Assembly: GCA_021432635.1 (NCBI GenBank) | Contig: MU270030.1 | Span: 818,464 to 882,463, forward strand | Direction of reading: 5' to 3' | Source of the DNA: Thozetella sp. PMI_491 | Taxonomy: Eukaryota > Ascomycota > Sordariomycetes > Chaetosphaeriales > Chaetosphaeriaceae | Length of the DNA: 64,000 nucleotides | In this document: positions 10,901-23,200 of the stretch, one piece after another | How positions within the stretch are numbered: position 1 is the first letter of the stretch | Layout of the letters: each line of letters begins with the position of its first letter | Translations under genes and position numbers: made by a program | Notes under the pieces: model-generated | Seen by the model: the letters and a program-made list of their open reading frames with translations, nothing else | Told to the model about the DNA's origin: nothing | The model's database searches: none

Positions 10901-12368
10901 GAGGTCCGAATAGGGCCAGCACGTCTGCGCACAACAGCCGGAGGACGAAGGGACCTGCCAGGCTTCGCTCGTGTTCCTCCGGACGGAACTGGCTAAGCCT
11001 GGCTGTCGCATCGTCTAGCGCACCGCGTCCCCTGCCGGGAGATCCCTTACCTGCACAGTAGGGGCGATACTGTACTGCACAAGTCTACCTAATAGGTAGG
11101 TCGATATCTGTGCAGATAGCCTGGCTCCTAGAGCGATCCCACGCACCCCCCCGGCGTTGCTAAAGCCACCCGCTGCTGGGAAACCCGCCGCGAGTCCGTA
11201 GAGGGGGACCAAGAAGCTAACTAGGCCCGCCCCCTCCCGTGAGGCTGGACGAGGGGCAAGCGCATGGTGGAGGGGCCAGGTACCTTAGCCCTTGCAGCAG
11301 CGAGATTTACCTTGCATCGCCAGAGGGCAGAGGAAGAGCGAGGGTGTGCAGCAGCGCCAATCAGCCCTGGCACGCGCGGGCGACGGCCATTCGTGGGCCA
11401 TCAAGGTGATTTGCGTGGTCGTTTCGTTGCTGCTTCGTCACAGCCGACGCAGCAATTGGTGGAGAGCGAGACAGATGCCCGAGGCGCTAGGAGAGGAAGA
11501 GAGGGGAGGATCACGCAGGGACGGAGAGGGGCGCCCAGGCGCTGGCCTTCCCCGCTGGCGAGCCCACCAGACGAGGGCAAAAAAAAAAAAAAAATACCAA
11601 GCCTGGCAGTCGCACCAGAAGTATAGCTACATACCCCGAGCACCGCTCATCTCGACACGGGCATGTCAATGCTTGTCAGTGTGGTCCCCCTCCACTCTCC
11701 TAGCCCCCCCGGCCGCCCGGCCCCCCACTGTGACAAGCTGGCTTGGCTGGTTGGCCGAGGACCAGGCCCTGGAGGTGCCCGGTCCGAAACCTCACCACTT
11801 TGACCGTCGGAACAGACGTTATTTCGCGCGCTGGGTGGCTCGTCCGTGTGCCATGGATGGCGCCCGCCGCCGCCCAGCTCTCGGACGCGGGCAAGGGCCC
11901 TCTGGGGCCGTGGGGCACGTTGCCTCGCCCGGAGACAGATGGTCTATTAAAAAGAAGGCTGCTATACCCTTCGCTTCCGCACTTGGCCCTCGTCTGTGCC
12001 TAAATGCGCCTTATACCCTCCATCTCTCCCACGACACGGCGCCCTCGCTGGCCCTCGAGCGTCGACTCTACCAGGGAACCATCCCGTCCGGAACCGTGTC
12101 TTCGCCCGCTGGATTGCCTGCCTCGTGGGGGCAACGCACACCGGCTGCATCCTGCTCTGCAGAGCTGGGAGGAGCGCAGACGCTGCTCGAACGCGCGCGC
12201 TACTTAAGGACGCAGCGCCCCGTCTGATGCTGGCCTTTGCACTGCGCCGCATCTCTCCGTCCCACCCCCGATCCCCTTCCTCTCACTTCGGCCTTTTCGT
12301 CGGTTTCCTCCTGTAGGCCTCCTCTCCTCCCCCTTGGCTTGTGCACCGGCTGACCTTCCCAGCACGCC
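7905..12368. other. GC-rich gene-poor stretch upstream of the 54-aa gene
   Basis: Long open frames exist on several frames but are Arg/Pro/Ala-rich with no domain, start context or splice pattern, as expected from high GC alone. Visible landmarks are a short poly-A run near 11580-11594 and a pyrimidine-rich tract about 12240-12350 just upstream of the small gene. Possible roles are a long promoter, UTR or non-coding transcript, but I cannot support any one. Confidence 0.6.
12230..12368 (+). promoter_or_regulatory. Pyrimidine-rich 5' flank of the 54-aa gene
   Basis: A dense CT-rich run (tctccgtcccacccccgatc and onward) ends a few tens of bases before the ATG at 12369. CT-rich blocks just upstream of the start are common in well-expressed fungal genes. 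No TATA box is placed with confidence. Confidence 0.35.
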
Positions 12369-12533
12369 ATGTGCGACTTCACAAAGAACTACTACATCTA
12401 CACATCGTGCGTCGACCCGGGCGCTCACTTCTTCCGGACGTCGGTTGACGGCAGCCGGAAGCGTGCCTGCCCCAAGGGGCCGCACGAGCGCTTCATCATG
12501 CATCCCGGGGAGTGCCCCTTCTGCTACGGCTGA
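12369..12533 (+). CDS. Small Cys-rich protein, 54 aa, unknown function
   Basis: Intact single-exon frame from ATG 12369 (gccATGtg) to TGA 12531-12533. The protein begins MCDFTKNYYIYTSCVDPGAH and ends CPKGPHER..HPGECPFCYG. It has five Cys (2, 14, 34, 49, 52) and three His (20, 39, 45), ending in a CxxC. That pattern could bind a zinc ion. There is no signal peptide and no membrane segment, so it is likely intracellular. The composition is balanced and protein-like, unlike the Arg/Pro-rich random frames around it. It resembles short conserved proteins I associate with Sordariomycetes, but I cannot name a family. It stands alone in a stretch of about 8.8 kb with no other gene. Confidence 0.65.
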   Translation: MCDFTKNYYIYTSCVDPGAHFFRTSVDGSRKRACPKGPHERFIMHPGECPFCYG

Positions 12534-15500
12534 GCCGGCGCCCGCGCTTCCGGCACACTAGCGCGGCACAGCGGCCGCTCTTCGCCCCGGCCGCCGGCGC
12601 CGTGCGGACCGGCCCCATCTCCTTGATCTTTCGGCTAGCTCTTTCGGCTACGGACTCTCGGGTTGCGACTCCTTCGTTCGCAGGGCTGCGACGGCATGCG
12701 GCTCGGCCGCGTATTTTTTGACGGCGGGGATTCCACCCCCCCCGGCGACCTCTCCTCTTCGGTCTTTGGGTAGGGCGGAAGCGAGGCGTTTCGGACTGGA
12801 CAGGACTGGGCACGACTGGATGGGATCGGGCTGCAGCGAACTTGCGACTGCGCTGACCCGCCGGCGACCGCGCTGGCGGAGGATGGGGGCGGAAAGCGGC
12901 TCTCTCGGGGAGGGGACTGGTTGCCAGCTAACTTGTCGGTCTGGCGGCGCTGGGCCAGTGAGGGGCGTGGGATGCGAGGGTGTCGACGTTTCGATGCGAA
13001 AAGATGCCGGGTGCGACCCAAGGCGCAGGAGGGCTGGTAGGGGCCGCAACAGGCCCGAGAGGCTCCCAACATGCTTTCCGAGCCCTCCTTTCCATGTACC
13101 CCCCCTCTCCCAGGAGGGGAAGACCTGCTGGTGCCGGACGTCCCCGTCCCAGCACGTCATGAGCACAGAGGCGAGGGCCTGGAGGCCCCTCGGCAGTCGC
13201 TCGGACTGGAATAGCAACAACCCCCTCCTCTCACACTATCCCGCCTGCCTGGATCCCTTCCGTAATCGTCTCTGACGAGAGTGAGCCCGCGTGCATCATG
13301 TGGCCGCCCAGGGCGAATCCTTGTGTAACCGTAGCCCGCCGTCCGCCGCACGCCGTCCTTTATGAGGCGCTTATTGCATATCTTAAGGCTGCGGACGTGA
13401 CGAAGCGCTGACGCCCCACGGCTATCCCGTCTCCGTCGTGCTCGCTCGTTGCCCTCCAGCCCAGCCTGCCCAGGGCTTATCACGGAGGCCCGGACACAGT
13501 GCCCACAGGTCCTACGGTGCCCACGCTCATCCGCCTGGTAGCGCCAATATGCCCATATTCTGCCTATAAATGGGCAGGTCAGCAGCCCAGGTCCGTGGGC
13601 CACTCGGAGCTCGCCTCCAGCCGTTGTCACTCCACACGGCCGTCGGATAATCTAGGCTCACCCGTTGGTCCTACGGCCCCCATGTCTACGACCAGCTTCA
13701 TCGGTGGCGTGGTCGAGGGGAACAAACGAACGTCCTAGAGGACAGGACGAGGATGGAGCCGAGGGGGGAAGGGGGGGGGGGAGGGTTGGCTAGTAGGGGA
13801 GAGCGCCATCGAGAGGCATAAGCCGCTCGGTGGGTAGGGATCGAACCAGACTAGCTGACGACAGCGTGCAGGCCCGATGCAGCGAGGGAAGCCGCCGCGT
13901 CCAGCACGATGCGTTGGCATCCTCTCGGCCCTTCCACTGTCGCCTCGTGGGCCGGCGCCAGGAGGGAGTATAACAGCACCCATATAGCCTCCTTGCCTAT
14001 CCACGCGCTCTGTTTCCCCTCACGACCCCCTCCAGGCCGTCCCGGCGGCGCTCATCCTCCCCTGTCCCCCTCCTCCGCTTCCACCGAGGGCTAGCTGGTG
14101 GCCAGCGTCGCGCCCGGCTGCCACGCCGAGCCGCTGGGCCAGTGCGCTGCCTGGGCGGTGCGATCCACGCAGGCATGCAGCCAGGCGGGAGCGTTCCGCG
14201 GACGAAACGTTGTGACGCGCAGGTGCGCCTGCGAAACGGGGCGCATGAATGAGCGGCGCATCCTGCCGGGGACGCGAGAGGGGCACGCCTGGGCGGCTGC
14301 CAGGGTGCTTGGCATTGCGCGACCGCAGCGGGGGCCGCCGCTGTCCTCGTGGGAGACGCTTGCTAGGCAGTCCGGGTTCGACTGCGGCCAACCTCGCGCA
14401 GCTGGCGCGGGTGCAAAGGCGACGTCGCTGTGGCGGACCGCTGAGGCAGGTCGCACGGCGCTCATCCGCTCGCACTGCCCCAAGTAGATTGGCCTCCACG
14501 CAGCCCCTGGGCGTGCCGTCGCCTCGCCATCCCGGCGTCTCTCTCGTAGTCTCGCTCCCGCTGGCCTCGCTCGTGCTTCGCCAAGCACGGTCGTTCTCGC
14601 TCCCGCGACGAAGGGCTGTGGCGCCGCGGCGGCCTGCAGCCTCGTCACGCGCAAACCGGGCGCGGCTCCCACGCGGCCCGGGTCGTCGCTGCTTCGATCG
14701 CCGCCGTAGCGCGCCGCCTGAGATGCCGGGTGGAGGCCGTGGCGTGGTGGGTGGTGAGCGGCGGCAGGGGAGCGGGCCGCGCTGGACGCAGCACCGACGG
14801 CGGTGCCTGGGGGGTCGCATTGCAGAGGCAGACGGGCTGCAGCAGGCTGAAAAGGTGGTGGCCTTGACCGGGTCGCCAGCGCCCTCGACGGTCTTGAGGC
14901 GCGTCGTATGCATAGCCGAGAGCACTGGCCTCCTGGGCTGCGCGGGAGGCGCTGGGCCGTCGTAGGGCGTCTAGGCCCTGGGCGGCACGGCAGGATAGAA
15001 ATAGAACATTGTAGCAGACGGACGGCGGGGAAACCCTGCCGGCAGAGACGATGGACCTTCGTGGGCGGCACTGACGCGACGGGCCGATAGCGCGTGGTGT
15101 CTAGAGCGGTGGGCTGTACGGCAGTGGGTTGTGGGTGAGACGAGTGGGTGTGGTCAGCCCGCCGAGATCCAGTCCGCGAGGGACGCAGCTCTGCCGACGA
15201 TCCTCGTGGACCGCCGCGCCGCACCGGCTCCTCGCTGGGGCCTAGCGCCGGCAGTGGGGTGCCGTCCGGCGGGGCCTGTCGTTCGAAATGACGGGGCGTC
15301 CTCGGCCGACGGCCGCGACACGTTCCGTTCGGGCCGTCTGCTGGGGCACCACTGCGGCATGATGCAGAAACCAAGCATCGCTCTCCACAGCCGTTCCTCC
15401 GTAGGTGGACGGCAGCCCCCCTCCCTAGCCTCCGCCTTGGGCTCGTCGATCTGCAGCGTGGCTGGTGTCGCCTCACCTGGCTCAGCTTCGAAGGCTGTCG

Positions 15501-16700
15501 CTTCCGCCCGCGGACCAAGGATTGCTCGTAGACGCTATTGCGTGGCTTCGTGATGCCCTACATCTTATCCCACTTGAGATTCCGCACCGCAACCGCCAGG
15601 GGTACTTCCATTTTGGGGTTACGAGGGCCAACACGGCACGGCTTTCGTCTGGCTTGGGGTCCCCCTCTGCTTCTTGACCCCCACGCGGCTGGTCGTGAAA
15701 TCTCTGCACAGTCTCTGTTCACTCGTCCATCGTGTTGCGTATTGCAATTGCGCAATCCAGACCCAATTGCTTATCGCCCGACACCAACGCCGGGCCTGCG
15801 CCTGGTACGCCACAATCTACTTCGTATCGCTGCTTGCTTGCTTTTCCCATTGCACTGCCTGCAGCTCCCTACAGGGTTTCGCCTCCTAGCGTCGAGCATC
15901 ACCGTGTAGCAGGGTCTGCGGCTCTTATCAGTGCCCTCGACCGAGGGCGTTGCATGCCGTAATTGGATGCCGCTATCTGGGTTCAGCACCACCTGCTCTC
16001 CCGGATGAGCAAGTGTCGTGAGCATCTCCGGACGAACGAGCGGCACGAGCTCGCGGGCCGTTGCTGGCTTCGAAGGTGGCGCTTTACAGCGGCTCGGAGG
16101 AAGCTGGAAGATGCCCTCTAGATGGCAGACAGTCCTTTGCAGCAGCCGTGCGTTGGATGAGCCGGCGCTCCTGGTGGAAGCCGTTGGGATGGCGAGCCGT
16201 TGGCTCCGGTGGCAGCGGAGACGGTAGTAAGGTGTAGCCCAGGTGGCAGGGAAGGATCGCGGCGCACACACCCGGAAGACTTGCATAGGGGGCCTGCCAG
16301 CAGTGAGGTGTTGGCCGGCCTGCAAGGCATGGGAACCCCCCGGATGGCCCCCAGCGCTACTCTAGATGCCACGGGGACAGACGGTTCGGTCTCATCTCCC
16401 CCAGGTACCCTCCTCCCCAGGCCATCTCCCATAGACAACTCCTATGGCTGCTGCAGGGCATCGTCGGCCGAGCCAATCGCATCTCCACGGAGGCTGATAA
16501 AGGTTTAGGGCTCCTTCCGTGTCGATCTGGAGATTGGCGCCGGAAGAAACTTTCGCAGGCCCTCGAGATCCCCTGCCCCTGTCTCGTTCATGCCCTGCTC
16601 AGGGTCCCTCCGTCCTGGGGCTGGCGAGCCGGTCGAGATATATAGATATATAGCCCTCGGCACCGGCCTGCCTGTGTGAGTGCGAGCTACATAGGGTAAC
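12534..16700. other. GC-rich gene-poor stretch before the GPCR gene
   Basis: No supported gene. The longest open frame (minus strand, 14091-15518) lacks an ATG at its 5' end and is Arg/Pro-rich, so it was rejected. A G-rich run lies about 13762-13785. The stretch about 15540-15950 is less GC-rich. Confidence 0.55.
16635..16653 (+). promoter_or_regulatory. TATA-like element upstream of the GPCR gene
   Basis: The AT-rich run gatatatagatatatag stands out in GC-rich flank about 50-65 nt before the ATG at 16701. It could be a TATA box with a short leader, or part of the 5' UTR. Confidence 0.4.
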
Positions 16701-18376
16701 ATGAGGATGCCCTTTGAACTCGCGCCGCGGGAGGCGCTCGCCGCGCCGACCGCCGCCTGGCAGGCCAAGATCCAGAGCACTGCCATCTTGGTCGTGTCGA
16801 TGCTGTCCATCCTCGGCGCAGGATGGATCATGATTAGCTTCGCGGTGAGTGTCGCCGGCCCCTGCGCCGTGGATGATCATTGACGTTTGCAGTGCTTCAA
16901 GAGCCTCCGCACCTTTCGCCACCAGCTGATCCTGTATGTCCTGGGCCTCCTACCGCATGCGAGACATGGCTGACCGTCCAGGGGCCTGGCCGTCAGCGAC
17001 TTCGTCATGGCTCTCAACTTTCTGGCGTCGGCGTCGGTCGGCGCCAGTGGCCATGACCTCGGCGACGCGTCCCTCAAGGGCTTCTGTAGCTTCAACGGCT
17101 TCATGACCCAGGTCTTTGTCATCCAGACTGACTATTGGGTTCTTCTCATTGCTTTCTGCACGTACTTGATCCTCGCCGACCACAAACGCCTCTCGTCGTG
17201 GATCCAGGACCGTCGCCTCCTGCTCGCCTGTCTCCCCTGGCTCTTCTCCATCCTATGGGCGGCCATCGGGCTGGTGGTGACCGGCTACGGAAACATCGGA
17301 GCCTGTGGGTTCCCTATCCGCTGCATCTGACCGTGCTGACCGCTCTAGGGTGCTGGTTTACCTCAGACGAGGTCCGCTTGCTCGTCAACTTCGTCCCACG
17401 GTGGCTCATCATTCTGCTCATGCTGTCCATGTATGCGCGCCTGTACTACGTCCTCCGCAAAGCGCACCGCCGTTTCGCGTCATTCGACCGCTCCTCCGAG
17501 CCGAACAGCCACCCGCAGTCCCACAACCTCGAGCCACCCGGGTCCAACGCCGCCACCGGCAGCGGCTACCGCCACACGCCGCAGGGGAACAACAAGTCAA
17601 GCAAGCGGCTCAAGAGGGTAGGCCCCCTGGCACGCCCCCCGCCAACGTGTCGTTGCTGACCGCCCTAGCTCGCACGGCTGATGATCATGTACCCCGTTGC
17701 CTATGTCCGTATTCCCGTGTTCTTTATTGCCACTTTCGTCGAATATCGGGAGCATTTGCGCTCTTTCTCCTGAGACATGCTTTGGGTAGCTACATAACAT
17801 TCATTCCAGGAAATTACTAATAGTCAGGCATGGCAGATGCTCATCTGGACGCTCCCAACGTGCATCCGCATCTACCAGGCCACCCAGGGTAAGGCTGCGC
17901 CGTTCGCGCTGCAGACCGTGGACAAGGTAAGACCCACGTCCCGCCGCCCGGAGACTGCTGACAGCTTGCAGTCGTGTATCGTGGTCCAGGGACTCATCGA
18001 CGCCATCATCTACGGACTCAACGAGTCGTCTCTCGCCAGCTGGCGCAACCTCCTGTGGCCGCAGGCCTTCCCTGTTGTGCAAGGCGCCCACGGGCCGCCC
18101 GAGAAGACGTCACGCATCCCGTCCGCCCGCCTTGGGTCGCGCGAGCTCGACGGATCCTCTACCACCCTGGACCTGGTGGCGACCCGCGACACCGAGGTCT
18201 TGATCCACGCCGCGCCCGAGAAGCAACCGCATGGAGACGCTGTGGAGCTCGCCGCCCTGCCGCGGGCCGCGCGCGGCGGCCTCCAGATCCACAAGACAGT
18301 GGCCGTCACGGTGTCGACTTCGCGGCCGGGGTCGGACATCGTCGACCGGCATCGAGGTAGAGAGCACATGTATTAG
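16701..18376 (+). CDS. Seven-TM receptor, cAMP-receptor-like (CRL/GprH-type) GPCR
   Basis: Seven exons: 16701-16844, 16893-16933, 16982-17304, 17349-17617, 17669-17704, 17837-17926, 17972-18376, giving 435 aa in one frame. Introns 1-4 and 6 are 44-51 nt with GT-AG ends. Intron 5 is 132 nt with an unusual GTCCGT donor. The order of segments fits the fungal cAMP-receptor-like class. TM1 is about residues 25-47, then FRHQLILGLAVSDFVMA (TM2), FCSFNGFMTQ (TM3), ADHKRLSSW (second intracellular loop), GYGNIGAWCWFTSDEVRLL (second extracellular loop), YARLYYVLRKAHRRF (end of TM5) and PVAYMLIWTLPT (TM6). The third cytoplasmic loop is long and Ser/Asn-rich, and the C-terminal tail is about 100 residues. 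It should sense an extracellular signal and couple to a G-alpha protein. The ligand is unknown. Confidence 0.88.
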
Positions 18377-18442
18377 TAGTCTGAGATATTCTGAGCAGCG
18401 AAAATTACAAGACTGGGGCGCCCCGTCCCGCCGTCGCGTCTT

Positions 18443-19699
18443 CTAGCCCCGCTTCCGCCAGCTCCAGTGACTCCGCGGCGCCTCCAGCAGCGACACCATA
18501 GCGGCCACGTCGGGCGCCGCCGGGCCATTCTCCAGCACGCCCTGCTCGAGGCTTAGGAGTGCGTACTTGACGGCGAGCACCTCACGCCCTAGCGCGTTGT
18601 AGTTGAGCGCCGCCAGCGTGTAGGCATCGGCGGCGTGGCTCTCGAGCAGCCGCTCTTGCGCGTACAGCGACATCAGCAGCTCGATGGCGTCGGCGTCGAT
18701 CTTGGATTTCCAGTCGGCCAGCTCTGTCTCAATCTCGTAGATGCGGAACAGCCGGTTGTCGGACGCGTTGGCGAGCGGCGCCGGCAGGCTGCAGTGAGCG
18801 CATGTGCAGCCGAAGCCCCACGAGCGCTCCGCCCGGGCCTGGCGGACAGCGCGCACGCGGAACGCGTTGACGTACGAGATGGTGAGTTCCTCGCCAGCCG
18901 CGATGTCCCGCACTACGTGCGTGCGGTGCGTCAGGTCGGCGTCCATGTAGAAGGCCACGCTGCGAGGTCAGTGAAGGCAGGCGCGGCGCGTGGGGGGCAC
19001 CTACTTGGGCCGACAGTCGTGGTTGAAGCGCGAAGCCTCAGGGAAGTTGGCGAAGTGATGGCCGTCCTCGACAGGCAGGCCTAGCTCGAACGAGTTGGTA
19101 AAGATGATGTCGCGGATCCGGTGGCCGCCGAAGTGCCCCATCTGGGCCAGGAACGTGGTCCGCGTCGCCCCCGGCAGCCGCGCCACCGCCGCCTCGAGCA
19201 ATCGCTCCTGCTCGTCCTGGCTCAGCTCGTCGACGATCCGTCGGTGCGCGATGACGGTCGGGCTGCGCGCCATGATGGGCAGACCGCGCCGAATTGGCCG
19301 CTGGGCCACCAGCCCGAGCCCCTTGCCGGGAACCTCCGTCAGCCGGAATAGGTCGTCATGCGAGGTGAACCGGGTCGCTACGCTCCGGAACGCCGGTAGC
19401 TTTGCAATGGCCTCGGCGCTGCGCGCCGTGCTGATGACCACGACGCCCTTGCCGGCCGCGAACGCCCAGTTCGAGTAGACGCAGAAGACGCCCGCGCAGG
19501 AGTGCGGCCCTTCCCACACGGCGTCGGGATCTAGCAGCGTCGTGTTGTTAGCCTCCAGCTGTGGCGCCGCCGGACGCATCTCGGTGCACGACAGCGCCGA
19601 TAAGAGCGGGCTCGTGGCGCAGGAGCCCGAGGCATCGAGCCCGCCGGCTAATCCCGCGGCGGCGCCGGCCGCAAGGAGGAGAACGCGAAGAGACATCAT
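18443..19699 (-). CDS. SET-domain protein with N-terminal signal peptide
   Basis: Two exons: 19699-19005 and 18959-18443, with a 45-nt intron (donor GTAGGT, acceptor CGCAG), giving 403 aa. The ATG at 19699 is the first in frame and opens a signal peptide (MMSLRVLLLAAGAAAGLAGG). The SET core starts near VPGKGLGLVAQRPIRRG. The intron splits the codon for the last Asn of RFNHDCRPN, and exon 2 continues VAFYMDADL..GEELTISYVN. Post-SET cysteines follow (WGFGCTCAHC). All SET signature residues needed for S-adenosylmethionine and lysine binding are present, so methyltransferase activity is plausible. A helical C-terminal region follows, as in SMYD/SET5-like proteins. The signal peptide is odd for a SET protein and suggests entry to the secretory pathway. 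Confidence 0.88.
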
Positions 19700-20297
19700 G
19701 TTGGGGAGTATGACCACAGAGCCATGCCGGGAACGAGCCTGGGGTTACGGGGCTTTTCAACAGCACGCCGGGCATGCATGGGCAGGGGCGGCTCTCACGG
19801 TTCGTCGTGTTGTTCGTTTCGTGCTGTTTCACGATCGGACGGAGCGCTCGTGCTGGCGGGCGCATGGCACCCGGGGAGGGCGCAGGCATCCGAAGAGCAG
19901 GCTCCTCGACCGGCAGAGACCAGGATCTAAGTTCGGCACCATGCTGCAAACATCAGGACATGTAGTGTGGGTACGAGTAGTTGAATTAAGTCGGTGTATG
20001 TAATGTAGGTGGTCGACCTTGCTTGCGCGCTGCTCGCACAGCGGCCGACGGCAGGCGCACGGACACTCCAGTGCACTAACAATTCCCCCGCGGCTGGCCC
20101 TGTCCGCTTGTTATCAGGCAAGCCCCACATCCATGATATCTCACCTCGTCTCATAGCCAGGCACCACCCGTCCGCAACACCCATCGCATCGCCGCCTAGA
20201 CCTCACGCCTGACTTCCATCCATCCTCTGGCGTGTACATCCCTTAAAGGTTTACACACGCCGTGACGGCCGTGCGCACGGACGGCGACTGGCGCTGC
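19700..20297. other. Divergent intergenic region (SET / SNF2)
   Basis: This is the shared 5' region of the minus-strand SET gene and the plus-strand helicase gene. No TATA box is certain, and no other gene is seen. Confidence 0.5.
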
Positions 20298-23200
20298 ATG
20301 ACACCCAGCCCTCCCGCCATGGCGCCCGCGCTTGAGCGATACATTGCGGTCGGGTGCCTCGTCCTGCTGCAAGCCGAGGCCGGTGTGCCTCCGGAGCTGT
20401 GGCCACCCCCCCACCAGACGAAGTGGATGCATTTCACCGCCGCTGCAGACCCTGAGGATGACACGGCTGATCGCCTCCCTGCGGCGCTGCAGCAGCGCCT
20501 GCTCGCCTCGGATGCACTCTCGCCCTTCGCCGAGCTCCTCCGCCGGCGGTGGATCGGCATGTCGTTCGCGGTCGGGCTCAACGACGCGTCGCGCGGCATC
20601 GTGCGAGTCTACCTGCTCCCGGAGGACGTGGACCATCGGCTGGTTCCGCGGGGCGACCCTCAGATGCGCAAGGCGAGGCTGCAGCTCCTGTCGCGGCTGG
20701 ACTTTTCGCCGAATGTGTGGCGCGGCGAGGCCGGCACGCCCTCGCAGAGCCCGGTTGCCGACGAGGCAGTCGAGTCCCTGCTGCAGATATTCAACACCAT
20801 CCCATCGCCAGACCCGCGGCCGGATGTCGTGAACGACCCAGACGCGCGCGAGAGCCTCTACATGCTGCTCGACGGCTCCATCCCTGGAGTGACGACGGAG
20901 CTATATCCGTACCAGCGCCGCGCAGCAGCAGCGATGCTGCAGAGGGAGGCGCAGCCCGAACCGGTGCTCGACCCGCGCCTGATGCCGTCGACGGACCACG
21001 CGGGCGGGGCGTGGTTCTACGACGCCGTCAACGGCGCCGGGTTCCGCGAGCCCAGGCGCTACGACGGTGCGCGTGGTGGCATCCTAGCGGAGCAGATGGG
21101 CGCGGGCAAGACGCTCATCTGCCTCACGCTGATCCTGGCCACCAGGCACCAGCCGTCGCGCATCCCCGACATCTACCGCGCCTCCAGGAAGGTGCGGCCA
21201 CGGCTAGGGTCGCTGGCCGACATGGCCGCTGCCTGTGCGACGCACCACGGCGTGCCCTGGCGCCTGGCGTTTGGCACAGACGCCGATGTCGAGTACACGA
21301 AGTGCGTGACGGCCCTCGAGAGGAATCGCGCGTCATACGACCTTCCGCGGCCGCCACGGCGCCGGGCCACGCGCCGCCCCGCGTCCGAGGTGCCGCCGAC
21401 TCGCATATACCCCAGCCACGCCTCGCTGGTGGTGGTGCCGCCCAACCTCGTGCAGCAGTGGCGCAATGAGGTCACCAAGCACACGACGGGCCTGAACGTG
21501 CTAGTCCTCCACCAGAAGGAGGCGGTGCCGCCTGTGGATGAGCTACTCCGGCACGACGTCGTTATCTTCTCGTCGACGCGGTTCGAGCGGCTGCTCCAGG
21601 AGGACGGCGCGCAGGACGCGAACGGAGCGTTTCTGCTGCGGTCGCCGCTCGCGCGGGTTCACTTCAAGCGGTGCATCGTCGATGAGGGGCACCGGCTAGG
21701 GAACGCGACGACGGGCGCGCGCAGCAACCTCCACCTCGTGCTGGACTGCCTGCAGGTGACTTCGCGGTGGGTCGTCACAGGGACGCCGTCTAAGGGCCTG
21801 TACGGTGTGGACGAGGGTGCAACCGGCTCGGGCGACGCGTCGGACGAGCTGGAGAAGGACGACTTGCGGCGGATCGGATCTATCGCTGCGCTCTACCTCA
21901 AGGCGCGGCCATGGGCCAACGCGCCTGACGAGCCCGGCGACGCGCCGGCCGACTGGTCCGTCTACGTCATGCAGCCGCGGCACTCCCGCCGGAGCACCGG
22001 CCGCAAGGATTGCCTCAAGGCGACGCTCGCGTCCCTCATGGTCCGCCACCGCTTGTCCGACATCGGCAGCCTGCTGCCGGCGGTAGACGAGCGCACTGTC
22101 TATCTCGACGGCTCGTATCAGGACGTCCTGTGCCTCAACCTCTTCTCCATGGTCGTCATCTTCAATGCTGTACAGTCGCAGCGCGCCGACCAGGACTACT
22201 TCTTCCACCCGCGCCAGCGCAAGAACCTGGCGCAGCTGGTGTCCAACCTACGTCAGGCTAGCTTCTTTGGCGGCTCCTTCTTCTCGCCGGGCGACGTGCG
22301 CAAGGCCCTCGACACGGCCGCCGCCTTCCTCACCGAGGGCAAGGTGGCAATCGGGCCGGACGACGACGCACTGCTCCGCGGGGCCATCGCCTTCGGTGAG
22401 CTGGCCGCCGCCGATGGCCTCAAGGGGCTCGCCAATGCCTTCCACGAGATCCCCGTCTACGTCGAGCACTTCCCGGGCGGCCTCGGACGCGCCTGGTCGC
22501 TCGACGACCGCGACGGCGACCCTGTCTGCACCGACTCCCGCATGGTCTCGGCGCTGCAGCGGTTCCTGCAGTCGACACTCGACGCCCCCGCGTCGCTCCA
22601 GCTGCTCTTTGCCAGCGGCCGCTTCGAGGCGCAGGGCCGCGAGGAGCGTGCCAGTGCACTAGCGGAGCAGGAGCCGGCGCGCCCTGTCCGGCAGGCTACG
22701 CTCGCTGGGAACACGCAGCCCGGCCGCGACGACACCCACCCGGGCCCGCGGGCGCGGCGCGTCTCGCAGGGCACGACGAGGCCCCTTTCGGCCGCTGGCC
22801 CTGTCGAGCTCGCCGCGCCGCTCGCCAAGACGCGGCTCGTCTCGACCGCCTCGGCCAAGCTCTCATATCTGCTCGACCAGGTCGTCCAACACCAGCGCGA
22901 CGAGCAGATCATCATCTTCTACGAGAACGACAACGTGGCCTACTACCTGGCTGGCATGCTCGAGATTGTGAGTGGACCAGGCCCCCCAACCGGTGGACCT
23001 GGGACCGGTGCCCCCAGACCCGCTGACACCCCCCACAGCTCCAGGTGCAACATCTGATCTACGCCAAGGGCATCACGGTTGAGCGCCGGGCCCAGTACGT
23101 GGCGACATTCAACAAGAACCCCAAGTTCCGGTAGGTGTCCCGCACGACGCAGATGGCTTGAGACTGACGAGTTAGCGTCCTGCTCATGGACATCACACAA

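Noticed and set aside
11292-12227. 311-codon plus-strand open frame
   Set aside because: Crosses a poly-A run, has no domain, and has low-complexity basic composition.
13830-13860. tRNA-like T-loop string (ggttcgatccc on minus strand)
   Set aside because: Flanking bases do not form the T stem, and no acceptor or anticodon arms can be folded.
14091-15518. 475-codon minus-strand open frame
   Set aside because: Begins at a non-ATG codon, is Arg/Pro/Ala-rich with no domain, and overlaps equally long frames on the other strand, as expected from high GC.
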